This document shows positions 44,254 to 53,935 of a stretch of DNA of 64,000 nucleotides, piece by piece. Position numbers and translations under genes: made by a program. The notes below the pieces were generated by a model. That model worked only from the letters and a program-made list of their open reading frames with translations, was not told the origin of the DNA and made no database searches. The stretch spans positions 26,677 through 90,676 of the forward strand of contig JANWWZ010000012.1 in NCBI GenBank assembly GCA_025057115.1. The letters are read 5' to 3'. This stretch comes from Bernardetiaceae bacterium (GTDB lineage Bacteria > Bacteroidota > Bacteroidia > Cytophagales > Thermoflexibacteraceae). Each line of letters begins with the position of its first letter. Positions within the stretch are counted from its first letter, which is position 1.

Positions 44254-44942
44254 ACCAATATTTTTTCAATCATGGATGCCAGTAGATCGTAGCCGTCTGT
44301 GTTGCCTAGCATAGGGTGGCATGCTCGCTCAGGATGAGGCATCATACCAAATACGTTGCGCTCTTTGTTGCATATACCTGCAATATTATCCACCGAGCCG
44401 TTGGGATTGGCTGCTTCAGTAATATTGCCCGCTGCATCGCAGTACTTGAATAAGATTTGATCATTTGCTCTAAGCTCTTCTAAGACAGAAGGCGGAGCAT
44501 AATATCGTCCCTCCCCGTGAGCTATGGGTATTTGGTAGGCTTTATTTGAGTCTAGTTTGCTGGTAAGTAAGCTATTGGTAGAAATGGGCTTTAGATGCAC
44601 TTGCTTGCAAATATAGCGGCGGTTGATGTTAGGCAAAAGGACTCCTGGTAGTAAGCCCGCTTCAGTAAGAATTTGAAAACCATTGCAAATGCCTAGTACA
44701 TATCCTCCCTTCCGCGCATGGTCGATCACTTGGTGCATGATGGGAGAGAAGCGCGCTATAGCCCCAGGTCGCAAGTAATCGCCGTAGGAAAATCCTCCAG
44801 GTAAAACGATAAAATCGCAATCTTCCACGTGATGCCCTTTATGCCAGAGCTTTACTGCAGGTTGCCCCAGTACTTCTCTCAGGGCGAATATCATGTCATC
44901 ATCGCAGTTAGAGCCTGGAAAGACTACTACGCCAAATTTCAC
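44250..44942 (-). CDS. purQ: Phosphoribosylformylglycinamidine synthase subunit I
   Basis: A 230-residue glutaminase subunit of FGAM synthase, step four of purine synthesis. It supplies ammonia to PurL. The class I glutamine amidotransferase triad is seen: Cys in [10 protein letters not shown], and His and Glu in MMPHPERA. The N-terminal [11 protein letters not shown] and [14 protein letters not shown] are signature pieces. The start is a GTG. Bacteroidota commonly have a long fused PurL, but here PurQ is separate, so a small PurL and PurS should exist elsewhere in the genome. Confidence 0.93.
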   Translation of the reverse strand: MKFGVVVFPGSNCDDDMIFALREVLGQPAVKLWHKGHHVEDCDFIVLPGGFSYGDYLRPGAIARFSPIMHQVIDHARKGGYVLGICNGFQILTEAGLLPGVLLPNINRRYICKQVHLKPISTNSLLTSKLDSNKAYQIPIAHGEGRYYAPPSVLEELRANDQILFKYCDAAGNITEAANPNGSVDNIAGICNKERNVFGMMPHPERACHPMLGNTDGYDLLASMIEKILV

Positions 44943-45035
44943 TTTGTACCTCTATTGCCTAATGGCAAATATAGGTCTTAAATATCAACTTGCCGAAAAA
45001 AAGTTTAAGATTGCCCTAACTACCACAGCTATGCC

Positions 45036-45341
45036 ATGCAACTATCCTTTGCCCATTGCTTGACTGCAGCCCTGATTCTGCTGACTGCTTGCATTAAACT
45101 AGAAGAACGCCAGATTAAACTGGCTACAGATTGCCCTAATTGCATCCGCATGATACGCGATAGCCTCAATCAGGAAAAGGGCGTTTACTGGATAGATTTT
45201 CAGCCTCAAACTCGGCACCTTACAATTAAATACGATACTTCTCAAATTAGTGGCGAGGAAGTGTACTGGTTTTTAGCAAAAAAAGGACTTGTGCGCACTA
45301 CTAAAGAGTTCAATGCTCCACCTGATTGCTGCAAGGAATAA
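45036..45341 (+). CDS. Small lipoprotein with a heavy-metal-associated-like domain
   Basis: A 101-residue lipoprotein: a hydrophobic signal ends in the lipobox LLTAC (Cys19). The mature part has ATDCPNCIRMIRDSLNQ, similar to the CxxC helix of heavy-metal-associated domains, then strand-helix-strand pieces (YWIDFQPQTRHLTIKYD, and SGEEVYWFLAKKG) and ends in a second Cys pair (DCCKE). The ferredoxin-like fold is recognisable, so binding of copper or another soft metal at the cell envelope is likely but unproven. It stands alone between purQ (divergent) and the antiporter gene (convergent). Confidence 0.65.
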   Translation: MQLSFAHCLTAALILLTACIKLEERQIKLATDCPNCIRMIRDSLNQEKGVYWIDFQPQTRHLTIKYDTSQISGEEVYWFLAKKGLVRTTKEFNAPPDCCKE

Positions 45342-45400
45342 AAAATTACTGCCGACCTAAAGTTTGATCAATAGGCTCTTTAATGCGCCAAATTTTTAGT

Positions 45401-46897
45401 TCAAGAGAAAAAATCGGGAATGTGAACTGTATCCGCTGCCAGTCCAAGTGAGCGATGGGCAGCGCGGATGTTCTCTGCAGTATCGGAAAGTATGATGAGT
45501 TTGTCTCCTGCTGCCAGCTCAGTGGAACCGTTGGGGATAATGAAAGTTCCTTTGCGCTTGATGATGGCTATTATTGCTTGATGAGGAAACTGTAAGTCCA
45601 CAATTTTTTTCCCTACCGCCCAGTCGCTGGCTGAGAGTACTACTTCGTCAATAACTGTTTTCGCTGTTTCAGAAAAAAACACATTCAAAGGGAGGCGAGG
45701 CTTGATTTTGGCAGGTAAAACCACTTTTAAAACTCGGGCTACGAAAAAACAACTAGAGCCTTGTAACAGCAAAGAAGTAAGCGTGATGAAAAAAACGATA
45801 TTGAAAATCATGCTTGCCTTTTCTATCCCTGCTAACAAAGGGTAAGTAGCAAACACGATAGGCACGGCACCTCTGAGCCCTACCCATGAGATAAACAAGC
45901 GTTTGCGATTGCTAAGGCGAAAGAATGACAAGGCTACAAAAACTCCTAACGGACGGGCTACCAGCATAACAAAAAGAGCAATCAACAACCCTACATTGGC
46001 TACCTGAACAATTTGCCAAGGAAGCACAAGCAAGCCCAAGGTGAGGAATAAGACAATTTGCATGAGCCATGCCAGTCCATCAAACATTTTCACGATGGTG
46101 TTTTTGTGAATAAAGTCTTGATTGCCCAAATAAATTGCACAGAGGTAGACTGCTAAAAAGCCATTGCCTCCTAGAAGGTCGGTAGCGGAAAAAGTAAGAA
46201 GGGCTAAGGCAATTACTAAAGCAGGGTAGAGTCCTTCTAAATCCAGTTTAATGCGATTGATCACAAATTTGCTAAACCGAGCAAAGAACACTCCTCCAAG
46301 AGCCCCTACTACCATTTGCCGAATAAACAGGACAAGGATTCCAGAAGCCTCTACTTGTGGATTGATGACCATATTCAAAAAAGCTAGCATAAGCACATAA
46401 GCCATAGGGTCATTGCTGCCGCTTTCTAGTTCAAGCATGGGACGCAAATTGCCCTTGAGGGAGAGATTTTTAGAGCGCAAAATGGAAAAAACGGCGGCAG
46501 CATCCGTAGAGGAAACGATTGCCCCTAACAATAAAGCTTCGTAAAGGTTAAAGTTGGTTACCTGATAAGCAAATATGCCTACAGAAATAGCAGTAACAAG
46601 CACTCCTATAGTAGATAGAGACACTCCATGCCATAGGGCGGGGCGCACTGAATGCCAGTCGGTATCCAATCCCCCAGAAAAGAGAATAAAACACAAAGAG
46701 ATAATACCGATCAACTGGGCTAGTTTGGCATCTTCAAAGTGAATGACTCCAATAGCTTGCGAGCCAGCTAGCATGCCGATGAGCAAAAACAGCAGCAAAG
46801 TAGGAATGCCAAATTTGAAAGAAGTCTTCCCAGCTAAAATGCTAATCAGCAGTAAAAGAGCAACGATGAACAAACTATTTTCAGAGCTAAGATTCAT
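45401..46897 (-). CDS. Potassium/proton antiporter (NhaP2/CvrA type)
   Basis: A 498-residue cation/proton antiporter. About 12 membrane helices cover residues 1-395, with the signature LGAIVSSTDAAAVFSIL of the Asp-containing ion site and LESGSNDPMAYVLML further on, then FISWVGLRGAVPIVFAT. The C-terminal 90 residues form a TrkA_C-type regulatory domain (WAVGKKIVDLQFPHQAIIA, then FIIPNGSTELAAGDKLIIL). These match the K+/H+ antiporter NhaP2, which helps to control potassium and pH. It is monocistronic and convergent with the small lipoprotein gene. Confidence 0.88.
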   Translation of the reverse strand: MNLSSENSLFIVALLLLISILAGKTSFKFGIPTLLLFLLIGMLAGSQAIGVIHFEDAKLAQLIGIISLCFILFSGGLDTDWHSVRPALWHGVSLSTIGVLVTAISVGIFAYQVTNFNLYEALLLGAIVSSTDAAAVFSILRSKNLSLKGNLRPMLELESGSNDPMAYVLMLAFLNMVINPQVEASGILVLFIRQMVVGALGGVFFARFSKFVINRIKLDLEGLYPALVIALALLTFSATDLLGGNGFLAVYLCAIYLGNQDFIHKNTIVKMFDGLAWLMQIVLFLTLGLLVLPWQIVQVANVGLLIALFVMLVARPLGVFVALSFFRLSNRKRLFISWVGLRGAVPIVFATYPLLAGIEKASMIFNIVFFITLTSLLLQGSSCFFVARVLKVVLPAKIKPRLPLNVFFSETAKTVIDEVVLSASDWAVGKKIVDLQFPHQAIIAIIKRKGTFIIPNGSTELAAGDKLIILSDTAENIRAAHRSLGLAADTVHIPDFFS

Positions 46898-46971
46898 GAA
46901 TGGATGTGGTTAAGGTTGCAACAACTATACTGCAGCAGCTCGGGCAACAACTTGGCGCAATTTCAATTCGC

Positions 46972-47658
46972 TCACCAGTCGATGGGTTCTAAACCGCGGC
47001 TGCGCAGGTATTCATTGGCTTTGCTAAAGTGTCGGCAGCCAAACCAACCCTTATTGGCTGAAAAGGGAGAGGGATGAGCAGCAGTCAGTACTAAATGACG
47101 CGTTTTGTCTATGAACTGACCTTTTTCTTGGGCATATTTCCCCCAAAGCATAAATACTAAGCCTTCTTTTTCCTCTGCCAGCAGTCGAATGACTGCGTCA
47201 GTAAAGGTTTCCCACCCCTTGCCTTGGTGGGAGCCTGGCGAGCCGGCTCGGACAGTAAGAGTAGCATTCAGCAGTAGCACTCCTTGTTTTGCCCATCGCT
47301 CAAGATTGCCTGTAGGGGGCATGGGCTTGCCCAAATCCGCTTCAATTTCCTTGAAAATGTTAATCAGCGAAGGAGGCATGGGAATATGGTCAGCTACGGA
47401 AAAACACAACCCATTAGCTTGCCCCTCCCCATGGTAGGGATCTTGCCCTAAAATAACTACCTTGACTTCTTCGAAAGGGCACTTGTCAAAAGCATTGAAG
47501 ATTAATTTTCCGGGCGGATAGACCTTTTGAGTTCGGTACTCGCTTTTGACAAATTCTACCAGTTGCCGAAAATAAGGCTTTTCAAACTCAGCTTGTAAGC
47601 GCTCTTTCCACGAAGGAGCTATCTTTACTTCCACTGAACTGCTGTTTTTGGCATGCAA
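46972..47658 (-). CDS. ung: Uracil-DNA glycosylase, family 1
   Basis: A 228-residue enzyme that removes uracil from DNA. The family 1 motifs are complete: the catalytic Asp in VILGQDPYHGEGQANGL, the uracil-binding ATLTVRAG, and the His in AAHPSPFSANKGW. The length is normal. The start used is a TTG at 47658, since no in-frame ATG lies near it, and the exact first residue is uncertain. It is 19 bases from the next gene downstream of the fabH pair but reads as the last of that group on the minus strand. Confidence 0.93.
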   Translation of the reverse strand: MHAKNSSSVEVKIAPSWKERLQAEFEKPYFRQLVEFVKSEYRTQKVYPPGKLIFNAFDKCPFEEVKVVILGQDPYHGEGQANGLCFSVADHIPMPPSLINIFKEIEADLGKPMPPTGNLERWAKQGVLLLNATLTVRAGSPGSHQGKGWETFTDAVIRLLAEEKEGLVFMLWGKYAQEKGQFIDKTRHLVLTAAHPSPFSANKGWFGCRHFSKANEYLRSRGLEPIDW

Positions 47659-47677
47659 AATAAAGCATCTTAGCAGT

Positions 47678-47983
47678 TTATACTTCCTCCATTATTGAGC
47701 GAAACACGTAAAACTTACCTCCAAATTTTTCTTCTGTTTTTCTGCCAAGAGCGGGGGCGTACTTTTCCTCGTATTCCCTAAATCGTTCTAGGCTTTCGCA
47801 AGTGTATTGCACTGTGTAGTTATGCCCATTGTCGTCTTGAGCATTGGTGAGCAGGTAAAACATTTTAGCTCCTAGAAACATGCCTGTGGCAAGTACTTCA
47901 GGAATGTGTTCGTTTTTCATCCATTCTACCCACTCTTGGCGCACGCTTTCATCAATGCTAATGGTAACGTTGTAGACGATCAT
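47678..47983 (-). CDS. DUF4286 family protein
   Basis: A 101-residue cytoplasmic protein of the DUF4286 family, a ferredoxin-like fold of unknown role. The family pieces are IVYNVTISIDESVRQEWVEW at the N-terminus, HIPEVLATGMFLGAKMFYLL, and YTVQYTCESLERFREYE. The gene lies 6 bases after fabH and 19 before ung, in the same direction, which suggests one transcript. No enzymatic residue can be pointed out. Confidence 0.85.
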   Translation of the reverse strand: MIVYNVTISIDESVRQEWVEWMKNEHIPEVLATGMFLGAKMFYLLTNAQDDNGHNYTVQYTCESLERFREYEEKYAPALGRKTEEKFGGKFYVFRSIMEEV

Positions 47984-47989
47984 AGTTTC

Positions 47990-48994
47990 CTACCAACGAA
48001 TAAGTGCAGAAGCCCAAGTAAATCCACTACCAAAAGAACAAAGGCAAACCAGGTCGCCGTCTTTGATTCGTCCTGCTTCCCATGCTTCGCACAAGGCAAT
48101 GGGAATGGAGGCAGCGGTAGTATTGCCGTAATTTTCAATATTGCTCACTACTTTTTCATCGGGCAGTCCAAGGCGTTGTTGAACAGCTTGCGTGATACGC
48201 GCATTGGCTTGATGCGGCACTAGTAAGTCGATATCTTGAGGCGTAAGTCCGTTTGCTTCTAATGCTTCTAGTACTACTTCTGGCATCCGCATGACGGCGT
48301 GTTTAAAGACGTATTGCCCGTTCATGACAGGATAAAAACCACCGCCTGGGCGAATTTCAGCAATTGCGTTGCGGTCTTTGGCACTTGATTTAGGGTAAAT
48401 CACTGCTAGTTCTTCGGCGTACTTGCCTTCGCTGTGCAAGTGAGTAGATAAGATGCCTTTGTTGGGTTGATCGGTAGCAGAAAGGACAGCCGCACCCGCC
48501 CCATCGCCAAAAATTACAGCCACATGCCGACCATAGTCAGAGTAATCCAATCCACTGGAATGAATTTCTGAACCCACTACTAATACATGTTGGTAGGTGC
48601 CAGTGCGAATAAATTGGTCGGCAATGGCAAGGGCATAGATAAATCCCGAACATTGAGCCCGCACATCGATAGCAGCAATATTGCGAAAGTCCATAGAGCG
48701 CTGCAGCAACACTCCTGAGCCTGGAAAATAGTAGTCAGGGCTTAAGGTGGCGTAAACAATTAAATCTATCTCTTGTGGAGTAAGCCCAGCGCGTTGAAGA
48801 GCTATTTGGGAAGCCTTTACAGCAAAGCCATAATTAGTTTCTCCTTTGTCGGGGTCGAAGTAATGACGCTTGCGGACTCCTGTTCTTTCTACAATCCACT
48901 CATCGGTGGTATTCATAAAAGTCATTAGGTCGTGATTGGTAACGACTTTTTCAGGTACGTAAAAACCTAATCCTGCAATTTTAGACCTTCTCAT
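47990..48994 (-). CDS. fabH: Beta-ketoacyl-ACP synthase III
   Basis: A 334-residue thiolase-fold enzyme that starts fatty-acid synthesis by joining acetyl-CoA (or another primer) to malonyl-ACP. The catalytic triad is visible: Cys in VRAQCSGFIYALAIA, His in LVPHQANARI, and Asn in ENYGNTTAASIP. The N-terminal TNHDLMTFMNTTDEWIVERTG and the C-terminal FGSGFTWASALIRW are also typical. Bacteroidota have several FabH-like proteins, some serving in secondary lipid or pigment synthesis, and no other fatty-acid genes are adjacent, so the primary role is likely but not certain. Confidence 0.88.
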   Translation of the reverse strand: MRRSKIAGLGFYVPEKVVTNHDLMTFMNTTDEWIVERTGVRKRHYFDPDKGETNYGFAVKASQIALQRAGLTPQEIDLIVYATLSPDYYFPGSGVLLQRSMDFRNIAAIDVRAQCSGFIYALAIADQFIRTGTYQHVLVVGSEIHSSGLDYSDYGRHVAVIFGDGAGAAVLSATDQPNKGILSTHLHSEGKYAEELAVIYPKSSAKDRNAIAEIRPGGGFYPVMNGQYVFKHAVMRMPEVVLEALEANGLTPQDIDLLVPHQANARITQAVQQRLGLPDEKVVSNIENYGNTTAASIPIALCEAWEAGRIKDGDLVCLCSFGSGFTWASALIRW

Positions 48995-49079
48995 TGAGCA
49001 TGTGTTTTAATGTTTTCTGAGGGAAGGATTTCTGCCAGAAGCCTGTGGCAAAAATAAGTAAAAGTTATTTTTCAGCGGC

Positions 49080-49943
49080 TTATATTTGGCTAAGGCGGAA
49101 AAACTGGTTGGGTCGAATGCCTTTCTCCGTCATTTGCAGATTGCAACACTCGTGTACGGGGTCGTGCTCAAAAAACAAAATCCAGTCTTGGGCTAGGGCT
49201 TGTTGTAGTACCCATTCTTTCTCTTGCATGGTGAGCAGGGGACGCACGTCGTATGCCATTACATAAGGTAGCGGAATATGCCCTGCCGAAGGAAACAAAT
49301 CCCCGCAAAAGAGTATTTTCTTGTTTTTGTAGGTAATTAAAGGAAGCATTTGCTTTTCAGTATGGCCATCTACTACTATCACTTCAATGTCCTCGGCAAA
49401 TTGGAGCCTCATTACGGGGCTTTCTGCGGAGGAAGGCAACTCCACCATTTGTAACTGACCGCTTTGCTGCATAGGCAATAGGTTTTCTGGTAAAAAGCTA
49501 GCTTTTTCACGCGCATTCGGTTGGGTAGCCCACTTCCAATGAGCTTGGTTGGTCCAGTAAATAGCATTAGGAAAAGTAGGGACTAGTTTTTCGTCACTGG
49601 TTTTGACAACGCCGCCTCCGCAGTGGTCAAAATGCAAGTGGGTTAGAAAAGCATCGGTGAGGTCGTCAAAAGTAAAGCCTATTTTTTCTAAAGAACTTTT
49701 CAAAGAAGCATTGCCATGAAGGTAATAATGGCTAAAAAACTTTTCACTTTGCTTATTTCCGATGCCGTTGTCTATGAGCATTAGGCGGTTCTCGGTTTGC
49801 ACCAAAAGGCAGCGCATAGCCCAGGTGCACATATTGTTTTCATCAGGCGGGTTGAGCTTTTGCCAAATGCTTTTAGGAACTACGCCAAACATAGCTCCTC
49901 CATCAAGTTTGAAAAAGCCAGTGTCAATTGTGTAGAGTTGCAT
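49080..49943 (-). CDS. Metallo-beta-lactamase-fold hydrolase
   Basis: A 287-residue zinc hydrolase. The metal-binding motif THLHFDHCGG is at about residues 121-130. Further ligands are expected from His in VVDGHTEKQM, Asp in LFCGDLFPSAGHIP, and the late His in FFEHDPVHE. It resembles the branch that includes lactonase-like and phosphodiesterase-like enzymes. There is no signal peptide. The substrate cannot be named. It reads away from the TonB receptor gene, from which it is divergent by 78 bases. Confidence 0.8.
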   Translation of the reverse strand: MQLYTIDTGFFKLDGGAMFGVVPKSIWQKLNPPDENNMCTWAMRCLLVQTENRLMLIDNGIGNKQSEKFFSHYYLHGNASLKSSLEKIGFTFDDLTDAFLTHLHFDHCGGGVVKTSDEKLVPTFPNAIYWTNQAHWKWATQPNAREKASFLPENLLPMQQSGQLQMVELPSSAESPVMRLQFAEDIEVIVVDGHTEKQMLPLITYKNKKILFCGDLFPSAGHIPLPYVMAYDVRPLLTMQEKEWVLQQALAQDWILFFEHDPVHECCNLQMTEKGIRPNQFFRLSQI

Positions 49944-50021
49944 AACGAAGTATTTTTCGCAAAGTTATTCGAAGGAATTTAGCAGCTTAACAATTAACTT
50001 TAGCGCAAACTAAGCCAACCT

Positions 50022-52769
50022 ATGAACATGAGAACATTATACGCATTAGCTGGATTGTGGCTGTGTTCCAGTATTGCTGTAGCGCAAAACTTAAAAGGCA
50101 GAGTAACCGACTCGGAAGGCAATGGATTGCCAGGCGTATCCGTAGTGGTAGTAGGAAGCTCTCAAGGAACGGTAACGAATGCAGAGGGCAATTTCTCTAT
50201 GCAACTTCGGCAAGGGAATTATAAAATTAGATTTTCATTTGTGGGCTATAAAGCCATAGAGGAAAGCGTTTCTATTGGCAGTGAACCAGTTAAGCTGGAA
50301 ATTAAACTAGAAGAAGACATCGTTAGCCTCTCCGATGTGGTAGTGCTTGGCTCGCGCTCTACTGCTATTCGAACCAATGTAGAAACTCCTGTTCCGGTAG
50401 ATGTCATCACCATGAAGGACCTGCAAGTAACTGGTCAAATAGAGCCTACGCAGATGATGCACATGTCAGCTCCTTCATATAATTCCTCGCGCCAAACTAT
50501 TGCAGATGGCACTGACCACATCGATCCTGCTACCCTGCGCGGCTTAGGACCAGACCAAGTACTGATGCTGCTCAATGGCAAGCGTCGCCACAATCAAGCA
50601 TTGACTAACGTAAACGGAACGGTAGGGCGCGGCTCAGTAGGCACTGATTTAAACGCCATTCCTGCCGCTGGCATAGAACGCATTGAAGTACTTCGCGATG
50701 GGGCAGCCTCTCAGTATGGTTCCGATGCCATTGCGGGAGTTATCAACGTGGTGATGAAAAAAGAAGCAGGCACAAATGTTAATGCGCATTGGGGACGCCA
50801 CTATGCTGGTGACGGTCGCAACTTAATGCTAGGCGTTTATCACGGCATCAAAGTAGGGCAACGCGGTACTATCAGCGTAGCAGGTGATTTCCGTTTCCGC
50901 GAGCCTACCAACCGCGTCGGCGATTATCAAGGACCTGTTTACATCAACTGGAATACGGGTACGGACATAGCACGCCGCCAGCAACTTTACGACCAAGACC
51001 AAGCCCTTATTGCCCAGCGCGGCTTCAGCCGTTCTAAAAACATGCAAATTGGCAATTCCAAAATAGACAACTTCGGCGGAATGCTCAACGGCGAGCTGCG
51101 CATCGGACCCAAAACTAACTTCTACTTCACGGGATTGGTCAACTTCCGCAAAGGACAAGCAGCAGGATTTTATCGCTATCCCTTCCAAACCTCCCAAGTA
51201 AACCTAGACCTTTACCCCAATGGATTTTTGCCGCAAATCCATTCTACTATCTGGGACCGCTCCTTACTAGTAGGAGTAAGCGGCGAGTTTGGAAATGGCT
51301 GGCGGTGGGACCTTTCCAATGTCTATGGAGGCAATTCCTTCCGCTTTGACGTGAAAAACTCCAACAACGCTTCTCAGTTCGCTCTAGGGGCACGCGCCCA
51401 AACTGAATTCTACTGCGGAACGCTGCGCTTCAATCAAAACACAGCAGATTTTGGCATTTCTAAAGACTTTGGCAAACAACTGGGGCTGAAAACTTTCAAC
51501 GTAGCAAGTGGCTTGCACTTCCGCATTGATCAATATGGCATTGAGGCGGGAGAGGAAGCCTCCTGGCGTAACTACGACCCCGCTTCGGGAAGGGCTGGCG
51601 GGGCACAAGTATTCCCTGGCTTTCAACCTGCTAACGAAATTAACTTAAGCCGTAACGTATTAGGAGCATACGTGGACCTAGAATCCGACATCACTGAAAA
51701 ACTTTTGCTCAACGTAGCAGGTAGATTTGAAAACTACAGTGATTTTGGAAGCAACTTTGCTGGCAAGTTCAGTGCGCGTTACAAATTTGCTGACGTATTC
51801 TCTTTGCGAGGAGCTATTTCCAACGGCTTCCGCGCTCCCTCTGTGCATCAAAGCGGATTTAGCGCCATTTCTACCGTTTTCATTTCAGTGCCCGGAGAAG
51901 GTTTGCAACCAAGGCAACAAGGCACTTTCCGCAATGGCAGCCCTGTAGCCAACGCCTTCGGCATTCCTAAACTCAAGGCGGAAACTTCTGTTAATATGAG
52001 TATAGGCGCCACTTCTCAAATCACCGAAAACATTAGCTTAACCATCGACGCCTATCAAATTGACATTAAGGATCGGATCGTGCTAACGGGACAATTTCAG
52101 CGCGGTACTTCCCCCACTGGACAGTTGATTTCCCAAATCTTGGACCGCGCTGGGCAGCGGGAAGTAAATGCAGCAGTGTTTTTTACCAATGCCATTAACA
52201 CCCGCACCCAAGGTTTAGACGTAGTACTGAGCGGCAACCAACCCATTGGAAAGGGCACGCTTAACTTTACGCTTGCTTGCAACTTAAACCGCACCCAAGT
52301 ACAAGGAGAACCCAAAGTATCCGAAACGCTTCCTCCTGACCAGTTTGGCAATGTGCTCTTCAACAGGCAAGAACGGGCGCGCATAGAGCTTGCTCAACCG
52401 CGTAGCAAGTACATCGCAGGACTTAGCTATCGCCTCAGCGAGCTAGGAGTCAATGTCCGCCTGACTCGTTTTGGTCGCATTGAAACTTATGACCCTGCTA
52501 ACCCCGCTTTGGATGAAACTTTTTCGCCCAAAGTAGTTACTGACCTAAATGTTAGCTACCGAATCACCAAAAACATCGGGGTAATGATAGGCGCTAACAA
52601 CTTGTTCGACGTATATCCCGACTCGCTGCAAAAAAGACAGTGGCCCACTCCCACCAATCCCACTTCATTGGATAATACTTCCTTTGGGCGATTCATTTAC
52701 AGCCGTGCCGCTACCCAGTTCGGATTTAATGGCGGTTACTACTTCTTTAGCCTTAGCGCAAACTTCTAA
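50022..52769 (+). CDS. TonB-dependent outer-membrane receptor
   Basis: A 915-residue receptor. A signal peptide (about residues 1-21) is followed by a carboxypeptidase-regulatory-like domain (LKGRVTDSEGNGLPGVSVVV to about 110), then the plug (VPVDVITMKDLQVTG, IERIEVLRDGAASQYGSDAI) and a 22-strand-type barrel ending in Phe (FFSLSANF). The barrel keeps the usual terminal pieces, and no SusD gene follows. The plug and barrel resemble general TonB receptors rather than polysaccharide SusC partners, so the ligand could be a metal chelate, vitamin or peptide. It ends 27 bases before a bidirectional terminator. Confidence 0.9.
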   Translation: MNMRTLYALAGLWLCSSIAVAQNLKGRVTDSEGNGLPGVSVVVVGSSQGTVTNAEGNFSMQLRQGNYKIRFSFVGYKAIEESVSIGSEPVKLEIKLEEDIVSLSDVVVLGSRSTAIRTNVETPVPVDVITMKDLQVTGQIEPTQMMHMSAPSYNSSRQTIADGTDHIDPATLRGLGPDQVLMLLNGKRRHNQALTNVNGTVGRGSVGTDLNAIPAAGIERIEVLRDGAASQYGSDAIAGVINVVMKKEAGTNVNAHWGRHYAGDGRNLMLGVYHGIKVGQRGTISVAGDFRFREPTNRVGDYQGPVYINWNTGTDIARRQQLYDQDQALIAQRGFSRSKNMQIGNSKIDNFGGMLNGELRIGPKTNFYFTGLVNFRKGQAAGFYRYPFQTSQVNLDLYPNGFLPQIHSTIWDRSLLVGVSGEFGNGWRWDLSNVYGGNSFRFDVKNSNNASQFALGARAQTEFYCGTLRFNQNTADFGISKDFGKQLGLKTFNVASGLHFRIDQYGIEAGEEASWRNYDPASGRAGGAQVFPGFQPANEINLSRNVLGAYVDLESDITEKLLLNVAGRFENYSDFGSNFAGKFSARYKFADVFSLRGAISNGFRAPSVHQSGFSAISTVFISVPGEGLQPRQQGTFRNGSPVANAFGIPKLKAETSVNMSIGATSQITENISLTIDAYQIDIKDRIVLTGQFQRGTSPTGQLISQILDRAGQREVNAAVFFTNAINTRTQGLDVVLSGNQPIGKGTLNFTLACNLNRTQVQGEPKVSETLPPDQFGNVLFNRQERARIELAQPRSKYIAGLSYRLSELGVNVRLTRFGRIETYDPANPALDETFSPKVVTDLNVSYRITKNIGVMIGANNLFDVYPDSLQKRQWPTPTNPTSLDNTSFGRFIYSRAATQFGFNGGYYFFSLSANF

Positions 52770-52795
52770 TTTAGGGTAGCTTACAAACTAGTAAA

Positions 52796-52845
52796 AAATC
52801 CGCTGACAAGGTGTATCGCCTTCCGTCAGTGGATTTTGCTTTTTT
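52796..52845 (+). terminator. Terminator between TonB receptor and the paralogue pair
   Basis: AAATCCGCTGAC (52796-52807) pairs with GTCAGTGGATTT (52825-52836) with one G-T pair, and the loop has its own small AAGG/CCTT stem. It is followed by T-rich sequence on the plus strand and by TTTTTT on the minus strand, so it can serve both converging units. Confidence 0.8.
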
Positions 52846-52972
52846 GCTATGCCTTCGCAGTTTCAAAAATGTTTTCTGTTGCAGGTATATTAGAACAATC
52901 CACCGCTCAATGAACCAGTTTTTACTTGTCGCACAGAGATGATTTCGCTTTATCTCTCAACGCAGGTGAGTT

Positions 52973-53440
52973 CTATATCAATCCCCAACCTTTTACTACT
53001 CTAAGGAGAGCTTTATCGCTTTGCTGGTAATACGCCTTGTTTAATAAAGAATCTACTAAGTCGTGAATTTTTTTCTCTTCATAAGAATATCCATTGCGCG
53101 ATAGCCCGGATTGTATCTGTTTTACAAGTTCTTCTTTTACTAGCTTTCGCACCTTGTCCCGATTGTAAGTTACATCTTTGAAGCACTTTTCCGAAATAAT
53201 TATACCGCTGCTGCTTTCAATAATTCGCAGAGAGCATAAATAGGTAATTCCCACTCCTTGAGCGATTCCTTCTTCTATTTTGAGCCCTTGTACTTCGCGC
53301 TCGCCGGTGAATAAGCAAAATCCAGAAGGAGAGATAAAAGAATCTTTAAGGGTCAAGCCGCGAGATTCCGCCATAAACCTAAAGGAAGAATTAGCTTGCG
53401 GCTGGGCAACGTTTGGTTGTGCTACCAATATTATTTTCAT
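52973..53440 (-). CDS. Unknown protein, paralogue of the next gene
   Basis: A 155-residue protein that I do not recognise; it has no signal peptide or membrane helix. The sequence is strand-rich in the first half (FRFMAESRGLTLKDSFISPS) and ends with two long helices (RKLVKEELVKQIQSGLSRNG and KIHDLVDSLLNKAY). The middle and end align with its neighbour at 53454-53876 in the same order of strands and helices, so the two are old duplicates. They follow the anti-sigma gene on the same strand and may belong to that signalling unit. Confidence 0.65.
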   Translation of the reverse strand: MKIILVAQPNVAQPQANSSFRFMAESRGLTLKDSFISPSGFCLFTGEREVQGLKIEEGIAQGVGITYLCSLRIIESSSGIIISEKCFKDVTYNRDKVRKLVKEELVKQIQSGLSRNGYSYEEKKIHDLVDSLLNKAYYQQSDKALLRVVKGWGLI

Positions 53441-53453
53441 AGTTGTTACCTTT

Positions 53454-53876
53454 TTATCTCAAACGTTTTACCTTTCTAACTCTGTGAAATACCTCATTCC
53501 TCACTTGGGTTTGATTGAGCGGAATGCCTTGCCGTTGAGCGGCTTTCACAATGGCTTCAGTAAGCATATCAGTTACCTCTTTAAGTACTCTTTCTTCTGA
53601 ATATATGAAGCATTGAAAATCTCTTTCAGCTACTAGCTTGCCGTCATGGGTGTAGATCTGCAAACCATTCAGAAAAGTGTGCAACCATCCTACCCCAACG
53701 TTTTCTTTGACTACAAAATCATCTGTCAGCGAGATGGCATTGAAGTAAGTATTCCCTGCTATGCTAGTGTAGCCTTCTGTGAGCAGTTTTTTTCCATCGC
53801 TTGAAAGAGTGAGGCGTGCGCCACTCGGGAAAACCAACTGAAGGATGTTGGAAACTGAAGTTAATTGAGTAGTCAT
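53454..53876 (-). CDS. Unknown protein, paralogue of the previous gene
   Basis: A 140-residue protein, again without signal or membrane segments. It shows the same plan as its neighbour: beta strands (LQLVFPSGARLTLSSDG), the shared GVG segment followed by GLQIYTHDGKLVAERDFQCF, and a last helical pair (RVLKEVTDMLTEAIVKAAQR). Only 13 bases separate the two genes. No family is known to me. A sensor or effector role linked to the upstream ECF sigma/anti-sigma pair is possible but not shown. Confidence 0.65.
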   Translation of the reverse strand: MTTQLTSVSNILQLVFPSGARLTLSSDGKKLLTEGYTSIAGNTYFNAISLTDDFVVKENVGVGWLHTFLNGLQIYTHDGKLVAERDFQCFIYSEERVLKEVTDMLTEAIVKAAQRQGIPLNQTQVRNEVFHRVRKVKRLR

Positions 53877-53935
53877 GATTAAAACTCATTAGCTTTCATT
53901 GATAGATACCCGATATGGCGCAAACGTCTCGCGAG

